Positions 1-10,001 of a stretch of 64,000 nucleotides of DNA are shown here, one piece after another. Location of the stretch: assembly GCF_030652235.1 (NCBI RefSeq), contig NZ_JAUSBA010000016.1, forward strand, positions 1 through 64,000, written 5' to 3'. The DNA is from Cypionkella sp. GTDB lineage: Bacteria; Pseudomonadota; Alphaproteobacteria; Rhodobacterales; Rhodobacteraceae. The position numbers were made by a program, and so were the translations under genes. Within the stretch, counting starts at the first letter, position 1; every line of letters begins with the position of its first letter. The notes beneath the pieces are model-generated. The model saw only the letters and a program-made list of their open reading frames with translations, was not told where the DNA came from and ran no database searches.

Positions 1-507
1 CACAAAATAACCAGATCGCCCGAACTTCGGGCGTCTTGCCGTCGTGTATCCAAATTCTGTTACGAGCGTCTCATCTCGCTTCCGTCCGCGTCCCGTCTGC
101 ATCGCTGCGTCTGTTTCGCTTCGGTAAGGCGGTGTTTAGGGTTAGTCGCCGAAACCCGCAAGAGGAAAAATGCACAGCTTCGTCATTTTCTTGTCACGCT
201 CAATGTTTACAGGGGTTTTCCATACACGCTGCCGCCGCGCCAGGCAGAAGCGGCAAAGGCAGCCGCTTTTGGCGACAAGGCCTTGATAAGATCTGAACCG
301 AACCGATTTTGCCGATCTGTGCTGACCTTGGTTGTCCGACCCCAAACGGCCGAAATCCAGATCCGCATCGCACTGATGAACCGGTTCTTGGCCCTCGGAA
401 CGGCCGAAATCGTTCGCTTGGCCTGACCCCAAAGGGAAAGAGCCCATCATGCCTCAGACGTAAGTTACGCATCAACGCCGTTTAGAAGGCCCGTTTGCGA
501 GACCGGG
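1..507. other. Upstream region without a recognisable gene
   Basis: No gene can be supported here. A plus-strand frame is open from base 1 to a stop at 425, but it has no usable start and contains many codons the neighbours avoid (AGG, TTA, ATA, AGA), so it is either chance or a decayed gene end. A perfect 7-bp hairpin CGCCCGA-act-TCGGGCG lies at 17-33 without a T-run. The 12-mer ACGGCCGAAATC occurs twice (346-357 and 400-411), and GACCCCAAA occurs near 338 and 424. Confidence 0.4.
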
Positions 508-521
508 CTGATCTGAGTCAA
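508..521. promoter_or_regulatory. Degenerate FNR-type box upstream of cbpA
   Basis: The sequence CTGATctgaGTCAA resembles the FNR/FnrL consensus TTGAT-N4-ATCAA with one mismatch in each half. Its centre is about 61 bp before the cbpA start, a plausible place for an activator of a promoter with a short leader. Alone it would be weak evidence. It gains weight from four better copies upstream of the neighbouring transcription units. Confidence 0.4.
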
Positions 522-575
522 GGTGACGCAGCAGAACTGTTGTAGGCTTGGGCAAAATTCCGTTTCGGGGACCAG

Positions 576-1514
576 ATGAGCCAGGATCCGTATGCAGCCC
601 TTGGACTGAACAAATCCGCCACGGCGGCAGAGATCAAGACGGCTTACCGCAAGCTGGTGCGCAGCGCGCACCCTGATCTGCATCCCGATGATGCCGGGGC
701 CGAGGCGCGATTCAAGGTGATCACCGCGGCGCATGATTTGCTGAAAGACCCAGAACTGCGCGCGCGGTTTGATGCGGGCGAGATTGACGCGACCGGGGCT
801 GAACGCCCGCCTCGCACCTATTACCGCGATCATGCCGATGCTGGAGGACAAGGTTTTGGTCAAAAGTCAGGACCAACTTCGGGCTTCGGCGATTTCGGCG
901 ATCCCTCTGATATCTTCGCCCATATTCTGCGGCAGCGCGCGCGGGGTGGCGAGGGCGGTTACCCGCAACCGGGCCCGGATCTGCGCTATACGCTAGAGGT
1001 GGGGTTTCTGGATGCGGTGCGCGGCAGCAAGACTCGGATCAGCCTGCCCGACGGCGGCAATCTTGAGGTGCAGATCCCCAAAGGCATGCAAGACGGCCAA
1101 AGCCTGCGGCTGCGGGGGCGCGGCGGCGCGGGCTATGACGGCGGCCCTGCGGGAGACGCGCTTGTCACCGTGCAAATCCGCCCGCATCCGGTGTTCCGGC
1201 GGGAGGGCGATGACATTCTGATCACCCTGCCGATCACCATAGATGAGGCTGTCTTGGGCGGTAAAGTCACCGCGCCGACCATCGAAGGGCCCGTCAGTGT
1301 GAACATTCCCAAGGGGGCGAACAGCGGGCGTATCTTGCGCCTGCGCGGGCGCGGTGTCGCGCGCGCGCGTGGTCCTGCGGGCGACGCGCTGATCGAATTG
1401 CGCATCGTGATGCCGCACGCCATTGACGCCGCCCTTTCCGACTTCTTGGCTGAATGGCGCAAAAGCCATGCCGATGATCCGCGCAAGGCAATGATGCACG
1501 AGGCAGCAGAATGA
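576..1514 (+). CDS. cbpA: DnaJ-family co-chaperone CbpA
   Basis: This is a 312-residue J-domain protein of the CbpA class, a co-chaperone that stimulates DnaK and can bind DNA. The J domain fills about residues 4-70, with the HPD tripeptide at 32-34. A Gly/Phe-rich linker follows, then two DnaJ C-terminal beta domains (about 120-300) without the zinc-finger CXXCXGXG repeats of DnaJ itself, which is the CbpA arrangement. The ATG is preceded by GGGGA. The gene overlaps the next one (ATGA), so the two are translationally coupled. A degenerate FNR-type box lies about 60 bp upstream, suggesting induction at low oxygen; that is inference. Confidence 0.92.
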   Translation: MSQDPYAALGLNKSATAAEIKTAYRKLVRSAHPDLHPDDAGAEARFKVITAAHDLLKDPELRARFDAGEIDATGAERPPRTYYRDHADAGGQGFGQKSGPTSGFGDFGDPSDIFAHILRQRARGGEGGYPQPGPDLRYTLEVGFLDAVRGSKTRISLPDGGNLEVQIPKGMQDGQSLRLRGRGGAGYDGGPAGDALVTVQIRPHPVFRREGDDILITLPITIDEAVLGGKVTAPTIEGPVSVNIPKGANSGRILRLRGRGVARARGPAGDALIELRIVMPHAIDAALSDFLAEWRKSHADDPRKAMMHEAAE

Positions 1515-1867
1515 CTGAATATTTTAGCGAAACGCAGTATTTTAGTGAAATTCAGACCCTTGCCGCAGTGCCAAGCCTGTCCCGCGCGCAACTGGGCGTG
1601 TTTCTGGCAGAGGGCCTTATTGCCGCCCACCCCTCACCCGAAGGCGCAGTGTTTCGCGCCGTCGATGTGGCGCGTCTTGCGCTGCTCTGTGATCTTGCCG
1701 AGCATTTCGATCTGCAGGGCGATGCTTTGGCTGTGGTGATCGCGTTGATCGACCAGTTGCACATCACCCGCCAGCACCTGCGTGCCATGGCGCAGGCACT
1801 AGAGGTCGAACCACAAGATCTGCGTGCGCGTGTCGGCGCGCGATTTATCGGTTTGCTAGCTGTTTAA
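1511..1867 (+). CDS. cbpM: Chaperone modulator CbpM-like protein
   Basis: This is a 118-residue protein of the CbpM/MerR_2 type. In E. coli, CbpM binds the J domain of CbpA and blocks both its DnaK stimulation and its DNA binding. The first 65 residues look like a MerR-type winged helix (an LSRAQLGVFLAEGLI segment, then an FRAVDVARLALLCDL segment). The C-terminal half is helical and includes a region around IDQLHITRQHLRAM. Overlap with cbpA by 4 bp and the conserved cbpA-cbpM order support the call. The N-terminus contains a near repeat, YFSETQYFSEIQ, not seen in typical CbpM. Confidence 0.85.
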   Translation: MTEYFSETQYFSEIQTLAAVPSLSRAQLGVFLAEGLIAAHPSPEGAVFRAVDVARLALLCDLAEHFDLQGDALAVVIALIDQLHITRQHLRAMAQALEVEPQDLRARVGARFIGLLAV

Positions 1868-1879
1868 GGGCAGGCGCCG

Positions 1880-2119
1880 CTAGCGTCGGCGCACCGAATT
1901 GCCGCCAGCAAGGATGCCATCGATCAACTCGGCGACGGCCGCGTGCAATGCAGCGCTGTCAGTCTCGCCTTTTGGCGCGTGATGATGTGCCGCCGCCGCG
2001 TCTTCTAGAATCCCGATAATCTCGGATTCCGGCAGGATGTAGCGGTCATTCAGCGCCAGCAACAGGGATTCACATATGGCAAGCGCGGCGGTGCCGGAAA
2101 CATCGTTCGGTTGGGCCAT
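1880..2119 (-). CDS. Small conserved-looking hypothetical protein
   Basis: A 79-residue, mildly acidic, helical protein with no recognised domain. It has two predicted amphipathic helices (about 10-45 and 55-72) and a His-rich stretch AAAAHHHAP near the middle. Amino-acid composition and codon use match real genes here, and it fills the convergent gap behind cbpM. A good FNR-type box lies about 100 bp upstream of its ATG, so it may belong to the low-oxygen set. No signal peptide or membrane segment is visible. Function is unknown. Confidence 0.6.
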   Translation of the reverse strand: MAQPNDVSGTAALAICESLLLALNDRYILPESEIIGILEDAAAAHHHAPKGETDSAALHAAVAELIDGILAGGNSVRRR

Positions 2120-2213
2120 CTGAGATTATCTTTCCATTTGCTCTGCTAACCCGGACGGGGACGCCAAGGCTGCGGGCACTTCCTTCAATCTGACAGAGTT
2201 AAGGCGTGACGGA

Positions 2214-2227
2214 CTGATCAAGATCAG
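2214..2227. promoter_or_regulatory. FNR-type box upstream of the hypothetical gene
   Basis: CTGATcaagATCAG is a perfect palindrome differing from TTGAT-N4-ATCAA only at the outermost base of each half. Its centre lies about 101 bp before the minus-strand ATG at 2119. No gene begins on the other side, where the arcC 3' end lies. Confidence 0.55.
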
Positions 2228-2515
2228 CTTTGCCCTGAGATTCACCCGTCAAAAGGGCCTTCGCGGCAAACAATTAGGCGGGCGCGTGGCCTTTGCTGAT
2301 GTCGACAAGGCCTGTCTCGACCATGACGGGGTGCGCTTGCGCTAGGCCGACAGCCCGCCTGGCGCAGTTCGGAAAGATCACCTTCAGCGCCTATGGTCGC
2401 GGCAACATTGCCAAAGGTAGCATAGGCCTTTGGGATATCCCGCAGTTTGAAATGGGGGGGATCAACAGGGTGGGGTCGATCTTTTTAGCCGCAACCGTTT
2501 TGAACAATACGCGGA
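2228..2515. other. Non-coding gap between hypothetical gene and arcC end
   Basis: About 290 bp without a supportable gene. Short stretches in two plus-strand frames look protein-like (for example around 2230-2344, ending in a stop, and around 2360-2500), which would fit a decayed gene, but I recognise no family. No intrinsic terminator with a T-run was seen for arcC. Confidence 0.35.
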
Positions 2516-3469
2516 TTACTGGGGTACTGCGTGCTTGGCGCTTGCGCGGGTTGTCGCTGCGGCTGCGGTGATCTGGGTGCCAGCCCGGCCCTCCAGAATG
2601 GCGCGGGCATCCTGCAGGGTGCCGATCCCAGCCATCGCGCCGCCCGCGCGCACAAACGCACTGGCAGCGGCAATTTTGGGGCCCATCGAGCCTGCCGCAA
2701 AGCTGATTTTGTCCAGCGCGTCGGCGGTGATCGTGCGAATTGCAGCCTCGGCAGGGCCGCCCCAATCACGCATCACCGCCGCCACATCCGTCAGCATCAG
2801 CAGCGCATCGGCGTCAAGTTCCTGCGCCAACAAAGCCGCAGTGCGGTCTTTGTCGATCACCGCCTCGACGCCTTCCATGCCGCCCGTGTCATTGCGGATC
2901 ACCGGAATACCGCCACCGCCTGCGCAGATCACGCAGACGCCCGCTTCGACCAGCAGCTTGATCGCCGCCAGCCCCAGAATCCGCTGCGGTAGCGGCGAGG
3001 GCACGACACGACGCAACCCGCCTTTGGGGTCTGTCACCATCGACCAAAGATGTTCCGCTTTGATCAGCTTGCCTTCTGCCGCCGAATAGATCGGCCCAAT
3101 GGGTTTGGTCGGCTGATCAAAGGCGGGGTCACTGCGGTTCACTTCGACCCGAGTGAGCAAAGTCGCACATTCCACGCCCGCAGGCAGCGCGTTCATCAGT
3201 TCCTGCTCGATCAGATAGCCGATCATGCCTTCGGTTTCCGCCCCCAGCACATCCAGCGGCCACAGGGCTTGCGGCGCGTAAGAGGCGGCTTGCAACGCCA
3301 GCAGGCCCACTTGCGGCCCGTTGCCATGCGCCACGATGATCTGGTGATCGCGGGCCAGATCCGCCAAAGCCAGTGCCGCGATCCGCACATTGGTGCGCTG
3401 CGCCTGATAGGTCATCGGCTCGCCATGTTTCAGCAGGGCATTGCCGCCAAGGGCTACAACGATGCGCAT
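2516..3469 (-). CDS. arcC: Carbamate kinase ArcC
   Basis: Carbamate kinase, the last step of the arginine deiminase pathway: carbamoyl phosphate + ADP gives ATP + CO2 + NH3 in the cytoplasm. The 317-residue length fits the family. The amino-acid-kinase fold is shown by the N-terminal VVALGGNALL segment, a VAHGNGPQVG motif near residue 50 and the VICAGGGGIPV segment near 210. It is the last gene of the arcD-arcA-arcB-arcC run, 37 bp after arcB, so it is probably cotranscribed from the promoter in front of arcD. The fermentative role fits the FNR-type box there. Confidence 0.96.
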   Translation of the reverse strand: MRIVVALGGNALLKHGEPMTYQAQRTNVRIAALALADLARDHQIIVAHGNGPQVGLLALQAASYAPQALWPLDVLGAETEGMIGYLIEQELMNALPAGVECATLLTRVEVNRSDPAFDQPTKPIGPIYSAAEGKLIKAEHLWSMVTDPKGGLRRVVPSPLPQRILGLAAIKLLVEAGVCVICAGGGGIPVIRNDTGGMEGVEAVIDKDRTAALLAQELDADALLMLTDVAAVMRDWGGPAEAAIRTITADALDKISFAAGSMGPKIAAASAFVRAGGAMAGIGTLQDARAILEGRAGTQITAAAATTRASAKHAVPQ

Positions 3470-3506
3470 TTTTCAGGCTCCTTCCAATCATATCGGGCCA
3501 ATCTTA

Positions 3507-4505
3507 CTACCCCAACGTGGCGACAAGCACCGCCTTGATCGTATGCATCCGGTTTTCCGCCTGATCGAACACCACCGAAGCCCGCGAGCAGAACACCTCG
3601 TCCGTCACTTCCATGCAGTCGATGCCATGGGCTTGGAACATGGCCTCACCCACCTCGGTATCGCGGTTGTGGAAGGCGGGCAGGCAATGCATGAACTTGG
3701 TATGTGGATTACCCGAGGCGCCCATTACGGCGGACGTGACCCGGTAAGGTGTCAGCAGTTTGATCCGCTCGGCCCAAACCGTATCCGGCTCGCCCATCGA
3801 AACCCAGACATCGGTATAGATGAAATCGCAATCCGCGACAGCCTGCGCCACATCCTTGGTCAAAGTGATTTGGCCACCGTTGGTTTTGGCGATGGCTTCA
3901 CAATGTTGCAGCAAGATCTGATCGGGTGACAAGCCTTGCGGGCCACAGAGCCGGATATCCATCCCGATCAGCGCAGCCCCCACCATCAGCGAAGCTGCCA
4001 TATTGCCACCAATATCGCCCATGAAGCAAAAACTAATATCCGACAGATGCTTATGGGTGAATTCGTGCATCGTCATCAGATCGGCCAGCACTTGGGTCGG
4101 ATGGAAATCGTCGGTCAAACCGTTGTAGACCGGAACACCCGAAAACGCGGCCAGCGTCTCGGCATCCTTTTGCGCGAAACCGCGATATTCGATACCATCA
4201 TAGAACCGCCCCAGCACGCGGGCGGTGTCCTTCATACTTTCCTTATGGCCAATATGGCTACCAGCGGGGCCAATGTAGGTGACATGTGCGCCCTGATCAT
4301 AGGCCGCCACCTCAAAGCCCGACCGGGTGCGGGTGCTGTCTTTCTCAAAGATCAGCGCGATGTTTTTGCCGCGCAGCCTTGGCTGTTCAGTGCCCGCCGC
4401 CTTGTCCGCCTTGAGACTGGCAGCAAGCTGCAACAGGTGGCGGACCTCACTGGGGGTAAAGTCCAGCAGCTTCAGAAAGCTGCGACCATGCAGATTTTCG
4501 GGCAT
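3507..4505 (-). CDS. arcB: Ornithine carbamoyltransferase, catabolic (ArcB)
   Basis: Ornithine carbamoyltransferase, here working in the catabolic direction: citrulline + phosphate gives ornithine + carbamoyl phosphate. The 332-residue protein has the carbamoyl-phosphate site STRTR at 57-61, the VWVSMGE ornithine-site region around 230 and the HCLPA motif around 270-280. Placement between arcA and arcC makes the catabolic role far likelier than biosynthesis. The start is supported by an AGGAGG-type ribosome site just upstream (minus strand, about 4509-4516). The gap to arcA is only 9 bp. Confidence 0.96.
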   Translation of the reverse strand: MPENLHGRSFLKLLDFTPSEVRHLLQLAASLKADKAAGTEQPRLRGKNIALIFEKDSTRTRSGFEVAAYDQGAHVTYIGPAGSHIGHKESMKDTARVLGRFYDGIEYRGFAQKDAETLAAFSGVPVYNGLTDDFHPTQVLADLMTMHEFTHKHLSDISFCFMGDIGGNMAASLMVGAALIGMDIRLCGPQGLSPDQILLQHCEAIAKTNGGQITLTKDVAQAVADCDFIYTDVWVSMGEPDTVWAERIKLLTPYRVTSAVMGASGNPHTKFMHCLPAFHNRDTEVGEAMFQAHGIDCMEVTDEVFCSRASVVFDQAENRMHTIKAVLVATLG

Positions 4506-4514
4506 GTTTTCCTC

Positions 4515-5738
4515 CTATACCGCGTCGCGGATCAGCGGGCAGGTCATGCAATGCGCGCCTCCCCTGCCCCGACCCAATTCAGCCCCCGGAATGGTGATCA
4601 CTTCGACCCCCGCTTTGCGCAGCAGGGTGTTGGAATGGGTGTTGCGTTCATAGCCAACCACCACGCCGGGGCTGATGCACAACAGGTTGTTGGCATCATC
4701 CCATTGTTCGCGCTGCGACTCATATGCATCCCCGCCAGTCGGCACCGTGCGCAGGGTTTTCAGGCCCAAAGCCTCGGCCACCACGGCCAGAAACGGCTGG
4801 GTCTCCTCGGTGACGTCAATCTTGCCCGCCTTGCCGGGACGCAGGGAATAGCTTTGGATCGCATCGGTGACTTCGGCAAACACCGTCACCAGATCGCGGT
4901 CGCAGAAGGTGAACACGGTATCCAAGTGCATGGCCGCGCGGCTGCGCGGAAACTGGCAGGCAATGACCCGCGTTGCCGCACCCTGCGCAAACAAGGCCCG
5001 CGCCACCTGCCCCACTGCCTGCGGCGTGCTGCGTTCGCCCATGCCAATCAGCACCACGCCATTGCCAACGGGCATCACATCGCCGCCTTCCAGCGTGGCC
5101 GGGCCGTGATCCAGCAGCGGATCGCCCCACCAGATCGGAAAGCCTGCGTCCTTGAAATCGGGGTGGAACCTGTAGATCGCGGCAAGGTTCAACGTCTCCA
5201 GCCGCCGTGCCGCCCAGTGCATCGGGTTCAGCGTGACGCCGCCGTAAATCCAACAGGTGGTGTCGCGGGTGAAGATATGGTTGGGCAGCGGGGCCAGCAC
5301 GAAATCCTGCGGCCGCAGCATCGGGATCAACACGCCAGCACGCGGGATCGGCAATTCAGCCCGGTTGATGCCGCCGATCAGGATAGACGACAGCGCATCC
5401 GCCTCCATCTCCATCAGGCAGGCGAACAGATCCTCCGACAGACCGACGCCCACCGTATTGTCACTGATCCGCGCGGACAGCAGCCATCTGCGCGCCTCGG
5501 TATCGCGCAGGGTTTCGGTCAGCAGGGCCCGCAGAAAGACCACCTCGACGCCGCGCTCGCGCAGCACATCGCAGAAGGTCATATGTTCGACCCGCGCCTG
5601 TTTCACCCAGATCACATCGTCGAACAGCAGTTCTTCGCGGTTTTCCGGCGTCAGCCGCGCCATCTCGGTGCCCGGACGATGCACCATGACGCGGCGCAAC
5701 AAGCCTGCTTCGGAATGAACGCCATAGGTAAGTGCCAT
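4515..5738 (-). CDS. arcA: Arginine deiminase ArcA
   Basis: Arginine deiminase: L-arginine + H2O gives L-citrulline + NH3, the first step of fermentative arginine breakdown. The length of 407 residues matches the family. Visible features are an N-terminal [17 protein letters not shown] segment, the FTRDTTCWI region, the [10 protein letters not shown] segment and the C-terminal GGAHCMTCP loop, whose first Cys (about residue 397) is the expected nucleophile. It lies 8 bp behind arcD and 9 bp ahead of arcB. Confidence 0.96.
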   Translation of the reverse strand: MALTYGVHSEAGLLRRVMVHRPGTEMARLTPENREELLFDDVIWVKQARVEHMTFCDVLRERGVEVVFLRALLTETLRDTEARRWLLSARISDNTVGVGLSEDLFACLMEMEADALSSILIGGINRAELPIPRAGVLIPMLRPQDFVLAPLPNHIFTRDTTCWIYGGVTLNPMHWAARRLETLNLAAIYRFHPDFKDAGFPIWWGDPLLDHGPATLEGGDVMPVGNGVVLIGMGERSTPQAVGQVARALFAQGAATRVIACQFPRSRAAMHLDTVFTFCDRDLVTVFAEVTDAIQSYSLRPGKAGKIDVTEETQPFLAVVAEALGLKTLRTVPTGGDAYESQREQWDDANNLLCISPGVVVGYERNTHSNTLLRKAGVEVITIPGAELGRGRGGAHCMTCPLIRDAV

Positions 5739-5746
5739 TCGGTTTC

Positions 5747-7195
5747 CTATGCTAAGACGACGGCTGCGCTGAGTGTCGCCATAATGATCAAGGTCAGGGC
5801 TGCCAGCAGCGGTGCGATGAAGCGCAGCCAGCGTTCATACGGCACCCGGCCGATGGCGAGGCCGCCCATAACAACGGCGGATGTGGGGGTGATCAGGTTG
5901 ACGATGCCGCTGCCGGTGGCAAAGGCGGTGACGACCAGTTCACGCTGCACCCCGGCGAAATCGGCGACCGGGGCAAGGATCGGCATCGACAACACCGCAA
6001 GGCCCGAAGTCGAGGGCACAAGGAACGACATGCCGACCTCGATCCAGTAAATCACATTGATGAAGGCGACCTTTGGCAACCCGGCCACCGTGGTTTCCGC
6101 CGCGTGCAAAATGGTGTCGGTGATATGGCCTGCGTCCATCACCACCACGATGCCGCGCGCCAGACCGATGATCAGCGCCACCCCCAGCAGATCCCGCGCG
6201 CCGGTCAGAAACGCCTCAACCAGCCGGGCTTCGCCAAGGCGGGCGATCAAGCCGATCAGAATGGCACCGATCAGGAACAGTCCTGACATCTGCGCCATCC
6301 ACCAGCCTTGGCTTGAGACGCCCCAGATCATCACGGCGAATGTCAGACCGAACAGGATCAGAACAATCTGATGCAGCCCGGTAAACGTGCCTCCCGCTGC
6401 GGCCTTGCCACCCAGAAAATGCGCTTCGTTCGCGGCTTTTTTGTCAAAGACAAATGACTTAGACGGGTCCGCCTTCACCCGTGCAGCATAGCGCATCACG
6501 AAGGCCACCGTGACAAGCCAGCACAGCCCCAGAATGATCAGCCGCAGGGCCAGCCCATCGGCAAACGTCACCCCCGCTGCATCCGACGCGATCACCGTGG
6601 AAAAGGCATTGATGGTAGAGCCCAGCACGCCAACCCCCGCCCCCAGCAAGATCACCGCCACCGCCACCACCGCGTCATAGCCCGCCGCAATCATCACCGG
6701 GATCAGCAGAACGTAAAATGCCAGCGTCTCCTCGGCCATACCGTAAGTAGTGCCGCCCAGCGCGAACAGCGCCATCAGGAACGGGATCATCCAGTTCTCG
6801 CGGCCCTGCAGCTTGACCATGGCGCGCGCAATCCCGGCATCTATCGCGCCAGTCGCCGTCACCACCCCGATAAAGCCCCCGATGATCAGCACGAACAGCG
6901 ACACGTCGATGGCATTGGCAGCATAGCTGTCGGGGTCGTAAAACCCGGCGATCGGGGCGAGTATCACATCAAGCACGCCCTGCGGATTGGCATCAGTCAG
7001 CGCATAAGTGCCAGCAACCGGCACATCCTTACCCAGAGCCTCCGAGGCGACGCGGGCATATTGCCCCGCCGGGATGATCCAAGTCAGCACCGCCACCAGA
7101 ACGATCAGCGCGAACAGGATGGTGAAGGCAGACGGAAAGCGCAAGCCCATGGCGGGCGGCGCTGGAACGGGTACAGGATCAGTTGTCTGTGGCAT
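5747..7195 (-). CDS. arcD: YfcC/DcuC-family carrier, probable arginine/ornithine exchanger
   Basis: A 482-residue integral membrane carrier of the YfcC branch of the C4-dicarboxylate anaerobic carrier family (PF03606), with about 12 hydrophobic segments. Members encoded in arginine deiminase operons are thought to exchange external arginine for internal ornithine, and first place in an arcDABC run supports that. It is not related in sequence to the classical APC-family ArcD, so the symbol reflects role rather than family. The ATG has a GGGGCGAG ribosome site. An FNR-type box is centred about 95 bp upstream. A short-chain peptide or fatty-acid carrier role cannot be excluded. Confidence 0.75.
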   Translation of the reverse strand: MPQTTDPVPVPAPPAMGLRFPSAFTILFALIVLVAVLTWIIPAGQYARVASEALGKDVPVAGTYALTDANPQGVLDVILAPIAGFYDPDSYAANAIDVSLFVLIIGGFIGVVTATGAIDAGIARAMVKLQGRENWMIPFLMALFALGGTTYGMAEETLAFYVLLIPVMIAAGYDAVVAVAVILLGAGVGVLGSTINAFSTVIASDAAGVTFADGLALRLIILGLCWLVTVAFVMRYAARVKADPSKSFVFDKKAANEAHFLGGKAAAGGTFTGLHQIVLILFGLTFAVMIWGVSSQGWWMAQMSGLFLIGAILIGLIARLGEARLVEAFLTGARDLLGVALIIGLARGIVVVMDAGHITDTILHAAETTVAGLPKVAFINVIYWIEVGMSFLVPSTSGLAVLSMPILAPVADFAGVQRELVVTAFATGSGIVNLITPTSAVVMGGLAIGRVPYERWLRFIAPLLAALTLIIMATLSAAVVLA

Positions 7196-7282
7196 GAACT
7201 CGCCCCTTTACGTGCGCAGTGCAGGCCAACCGGCCCGTCTCGACGCTGCTTTAAGCCATAGCGCCACTGACCCCGGCCCGCT

Positions 7283-7296
7283 CTGATGCAGATCAA
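7283..7296. promoter_or_regulatory. FNR-type box in the arcD / P-type ATPase divergent promoter
   Basis: CTGATgcagATCAA matches TTGAT-N4-ATCAA at nine of ten fixed positions. It lies almost exactly midway between two divergent starts: about 95 bp from the arcD ATG and about 94 bp from the ATPase ATG. One bound regulator could therefore serve both. Anaerobic control of arginine deiminase operons by FNR/ANR proteins is well known in other proteobacteria. Confidence 0.65.
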
Positions 7297-7382
7297 GGCG
7301 TGGTCTGCAAAAAACCCGCATCGCTCGCCGCGATGCCGCCTATGTCCGACGCGTCGGTGGCCGTTCTTCGCGGAGACGATCT

Positions 7383-10001
7383 ATGGACAGCGCCCAGCCG
7401 AATCCCGCGACTTTGCCAAACCCAGCTGGTTTACCGGGGCTTTGCCCTGCTCAGGCCGCAAGCCGCCTGTCCGCCGATGGCCCCAACGCCCTGCCGCGCG
7501 CCAAACGCCGCGCGCCGTTGCGCATCGTGCTGAATGTGCTGCGCGAGCCGATGCTGGCGCTGCTGCTCGGCGGTGGCGTGGTTTATCTGTTGCTGGGCAG
7601 CCGGGCCGAGGCGCTGATCCTGCTGGCCTTTGCCTGCCTGTCGATCACCATCACCGCCGTGCAAGAGGCGCGCACGGAACGTGTGCTTGATGCGCTGCGC
7701 GATCTGACCAGCCCGCGCGCGCTGGTGATACGCGGTGGCGAACGGCTGCGCATCGCGGGCACCGAGGTGGTGCGCGGCGATCTGATCGTGTTGGCCGAGG
7801 GCGACCGCGTGCCCGCCGATGCGCGGCTGTTGCAGGCAGCAGACCTGTCGGCGGACGAATCCCTGCTGACAGGCGAGGCGGTGCCGGTGCGCAAGGCGGT
7901 GGGCGCGGCGGGGGCCACGGCCCGTCCGGGGGGCGAGGATCAACCGCTGGTGTTTTCGGGCACGCTGATCGTGCGCGGTCAGGGGCTGGCTGAAGTCATG
8001 GCAACCGGTGCAAACAGTGAAATCGGCAAGATCGGCACGTCGCTGAACCAATTGGAAACCGGCACGCCGCATTTGCAACGCCAGATGCGCAAGCTGGTGC
8101 TGGCCTTTGCGCTGATCGGCGGGACGGTGGCGCTGTTGGTCGTGGCGCTGCACGGCTGGCAGCGCGGCGACTGGCTGGACGGGGTGCTGGCAGGAATTGC
8201 AGTGGGCATGGCGATGCTGCCGGAAGAATTTCCGATGGTGCTGGCGGTGTTCATGGCGATGGGGGCGTGGCGGATTTCCAAGGCGCGGGTGCTGACGCGC
8301 CGGGCCTCGGCGATTGAATCGCTTGGGGCCGCCTCGGTGCTGTGCACCGACAAGACCGGCACGCTGACCGAAAACCGCATGACGCTTGCGGCACTGCATC
8401 TGCCGGAAGGCCAAGCGTTTCTGATCGGGCCTGACCCGGTGCCAGATGCCTTTCGCGAACTGGCGGCGGCGGGGGTGATGGCCTCGGCACCGCAGCCGCA
8501 TGACCCGATGGAAAAGGCGTTTCACAGCCTCGCAGCAAGCGATCTGCGCAAGGGCGAGACTCTGCCCGGCGAGGGCCGCACGCTGATCCGATCCTATCCG
8601 CTGTCGGCCAAACTGCTGGCAATGTCGCAAGTGTGGGACCGTGCTGATGGCAACGGCAGCCACATGGTCGCCGCCAAGGGCGCGCCCGAGGCGATTGCTG
8701 ATCTCTGCCATCTGTCGGACCTGACGCGGCAAGCGATGATGCAGGCCGTGAACAGCATGGCCGCCAAAGGCCTGCGCATCCTTGGCGTGGCCGAGGCGGC
8801 CTTTGCAGGCCCAAACCTGCCCGCCGATCAGCATGATTTCAACTTTCGCTTTCTGGGGCTTGTCGGGCTTGCCGACCCGCTGCGGGCCTCGGCCCCCGCA
8901 GCCGTTGCGCAATGCAGATCAGCAGGGATCAAAGTGATCATGATCACCGGGGATTATCCGGCCACTGCACTGGCGATTGCGAAAACTGCGGGGATTGGGG
9001 GGGATACGGTGATTGACGGCACAGCCTTGGCCGCGATGACCGACGCCGATCTGGCCCTGGCCATACAGACCGCCACCGTTTTCGCCCGCATCCAGCCAGA
9101 GCAAAAGCTGCGCATTGTGCGGGCGTTGCAGACCAGCGGCGCGATCGTGGCGATGACGGGTGACGGGGTGAATGATGCGCCCTCGCTGAAAGCCGCCGAT
9201 ATTGGCGTCGCGATGGGCGGGCGCGGCACCGATGTCGCGCGCGAGGCCGCAGCGATTGTGCTGCTTGACGATGATTTCGGCGCTATTGTCACCACGGTGC
9301 GGCTGGGGCGGCGCATCTATGACAACCTGCGCAAGGCGATGGCGTTCATTCTGGCGGTGCATGTGCCGATTGCGGGCCTTGCGCTGATCCCGCTGGCGTT
9401 TGGGATGCCGCTGCTGTTCGGCCCGGTGCATATCGCGTTTCTGGAAATGGTCATCGACCCGGTGTGTTCCTTGGTGTTCGAGGCGGAAACCGAAGAAGAC
9501 AACGTGATGACGCGCCCACCGCGTCCGGTGTCCGAGCCGCTATTTTCGCCGCCGACGATCCTTTGGGGCCTGCTGCAAGGCACGTTGGTGCTGGTGATTG
9601 TCACCACGATCCTGTTTCTTGCCCCAGATTATGGCTTTGACCCCGATCAGGTCCGCGCCTTGAGCTTTCACGCGCTGGTGCTTTGCGTGGTGGCGCTGAT
9701 CTTCGTGAACCGCTCGATTTCCTCCTCCATTATCACTGCGATCACCCGACCCAACCGCGCGTTGGCGGTGGCTTTGCCGATTGTGGCGGTGCTGCTGGCG
9801 GTGACGGTGTTCTGGGCCCCTGCCCGCGATCTGTTCAGCTTTGGCGCGCTAAAGCCGCAGTGGCTTGTGGTGCCTTTGGGTGCCGGGGTGCTGGTTTTGC
9901 TGATCTTGGAAATACTGAAGCCGCTCTGGCGGCACGCGGCGCGGCCGGGCGCTGCGGCGCGCAGGGCACCGCAGCTTTCTGCGGATCGCCCCGCTGCCTG
10001 A
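7383..10001 (+). CDS. Cation-translocating P-type ATPase
   Basis: An 872-residue P-type ATPase of the P2-like class, an inner-membrane cation pump. Seen in order: two N-terminal membrane helices (about 50-95), the actuator loop with TGE at 163-165, M3/M4 with a PEEFP motif at 280-284, the phosphorylation site DKTGT at 323-327, the hinge MTGDGVNDAP near 590-600 and a C-terminal membrane block with IDPVCSLVFE. There is no heavy-metal-binding N-terminus and no CPC motif, so copper or zinc export is unlikely. PEEFP differs from the PEGLP of typical Ca2+ pumps, so the ion is unknown. GGAG lies before the ATG. It shares an FNR-type box with arcD. Confidence 0.9.
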   Translation: MDSAQPNPATLPNPAGLPGLCPAQAASRLSADGPNALPRAKRRAPLRIVLNVLREPMLALLLGGGVVYLLLGSRAEALILLAFACLSITITAVQEARTERVLDALRDLTSPRALVIRGGERLRIAGTEVVRGDLIVLAEGDRVPADARLLQAADLSADESLLTGEAVPVRKAVGAAGATARPGGEDQPLVFSGTLIVRGQGLAEVMATGANSEIGKIGTSLNQLETGTPHLQRQMRKLVLAFALIGGTVALLVVALHGWQRGDWLDGVLAGIAVGMAMLPEEFPMVLAVFMAMGAWRISKARVLTRRASAIESLGAASVLCTDKTGTLTENRMTLAALHLPEGQAFLIGPDPVPDAFRELAAAGVMASAPQPHDPMEKAFHSLAASDLRKGETLPGEGRTLIRSYPLSAKLLAMSQVWDRADGNGSHMVAAKGAPEAIADLCHLSDLTRQAMMQAVNSMAAKGLRILGVAEAAFAGPNLPADQHDFNFRFLGLVGLADPLRASAPAAVAQCRSAGIKVIMITGDYPATALAIAKTAGIGGDTVIDGTALAAMTDADLALAIQTATVFARIQPEQKLRIVRALQTSGAIVAMTGDGVNDAPSLKAADIGVAMGGRGTDVAREAAAIVLLDDDFGAIVTTVRLGRRIYDNLRKAMAFILAVHVPIAGLALIPLAFGMPLLFGPVHIAFLEMVIDPVCSLVFEAETEEDNVMTRPPRPVSEPLFSPPTILWGLLQGTLVLVIVTTILFLAPDYGFDPDQVRALSFHALVLCVVALIFVNRSISSSIITAITRPNRALAVALPIVAVLLAVTVFWAPARDLFSFGALKPQWLVVPLGAGVLVLLILEILKPLWRHAARPGAAARRAPQLSADRPAA

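Noticed and set aside
1-425. Plus-strand frame open from the window edge to 425
   Set aside because: No start in the window, codon use unlike neighbours and no family recognised. It could be a decayed gene end but is not supportable as a CDS.
3936-6050. 704-codon open plus-strand frame across arcB, arcA and arcD
   Set aside because: It is antisense to strongly supported arginine deiminase genes. Its composition (rich in His, Gln, Arg) is that of a mirror frame of GC-rich coding DNA.
7431-8912. 493-codon open minus-strand frame inside the P-type ATPase
   Set aside because: Antisense mirror frame of a gene with all catalytic motifs intact.
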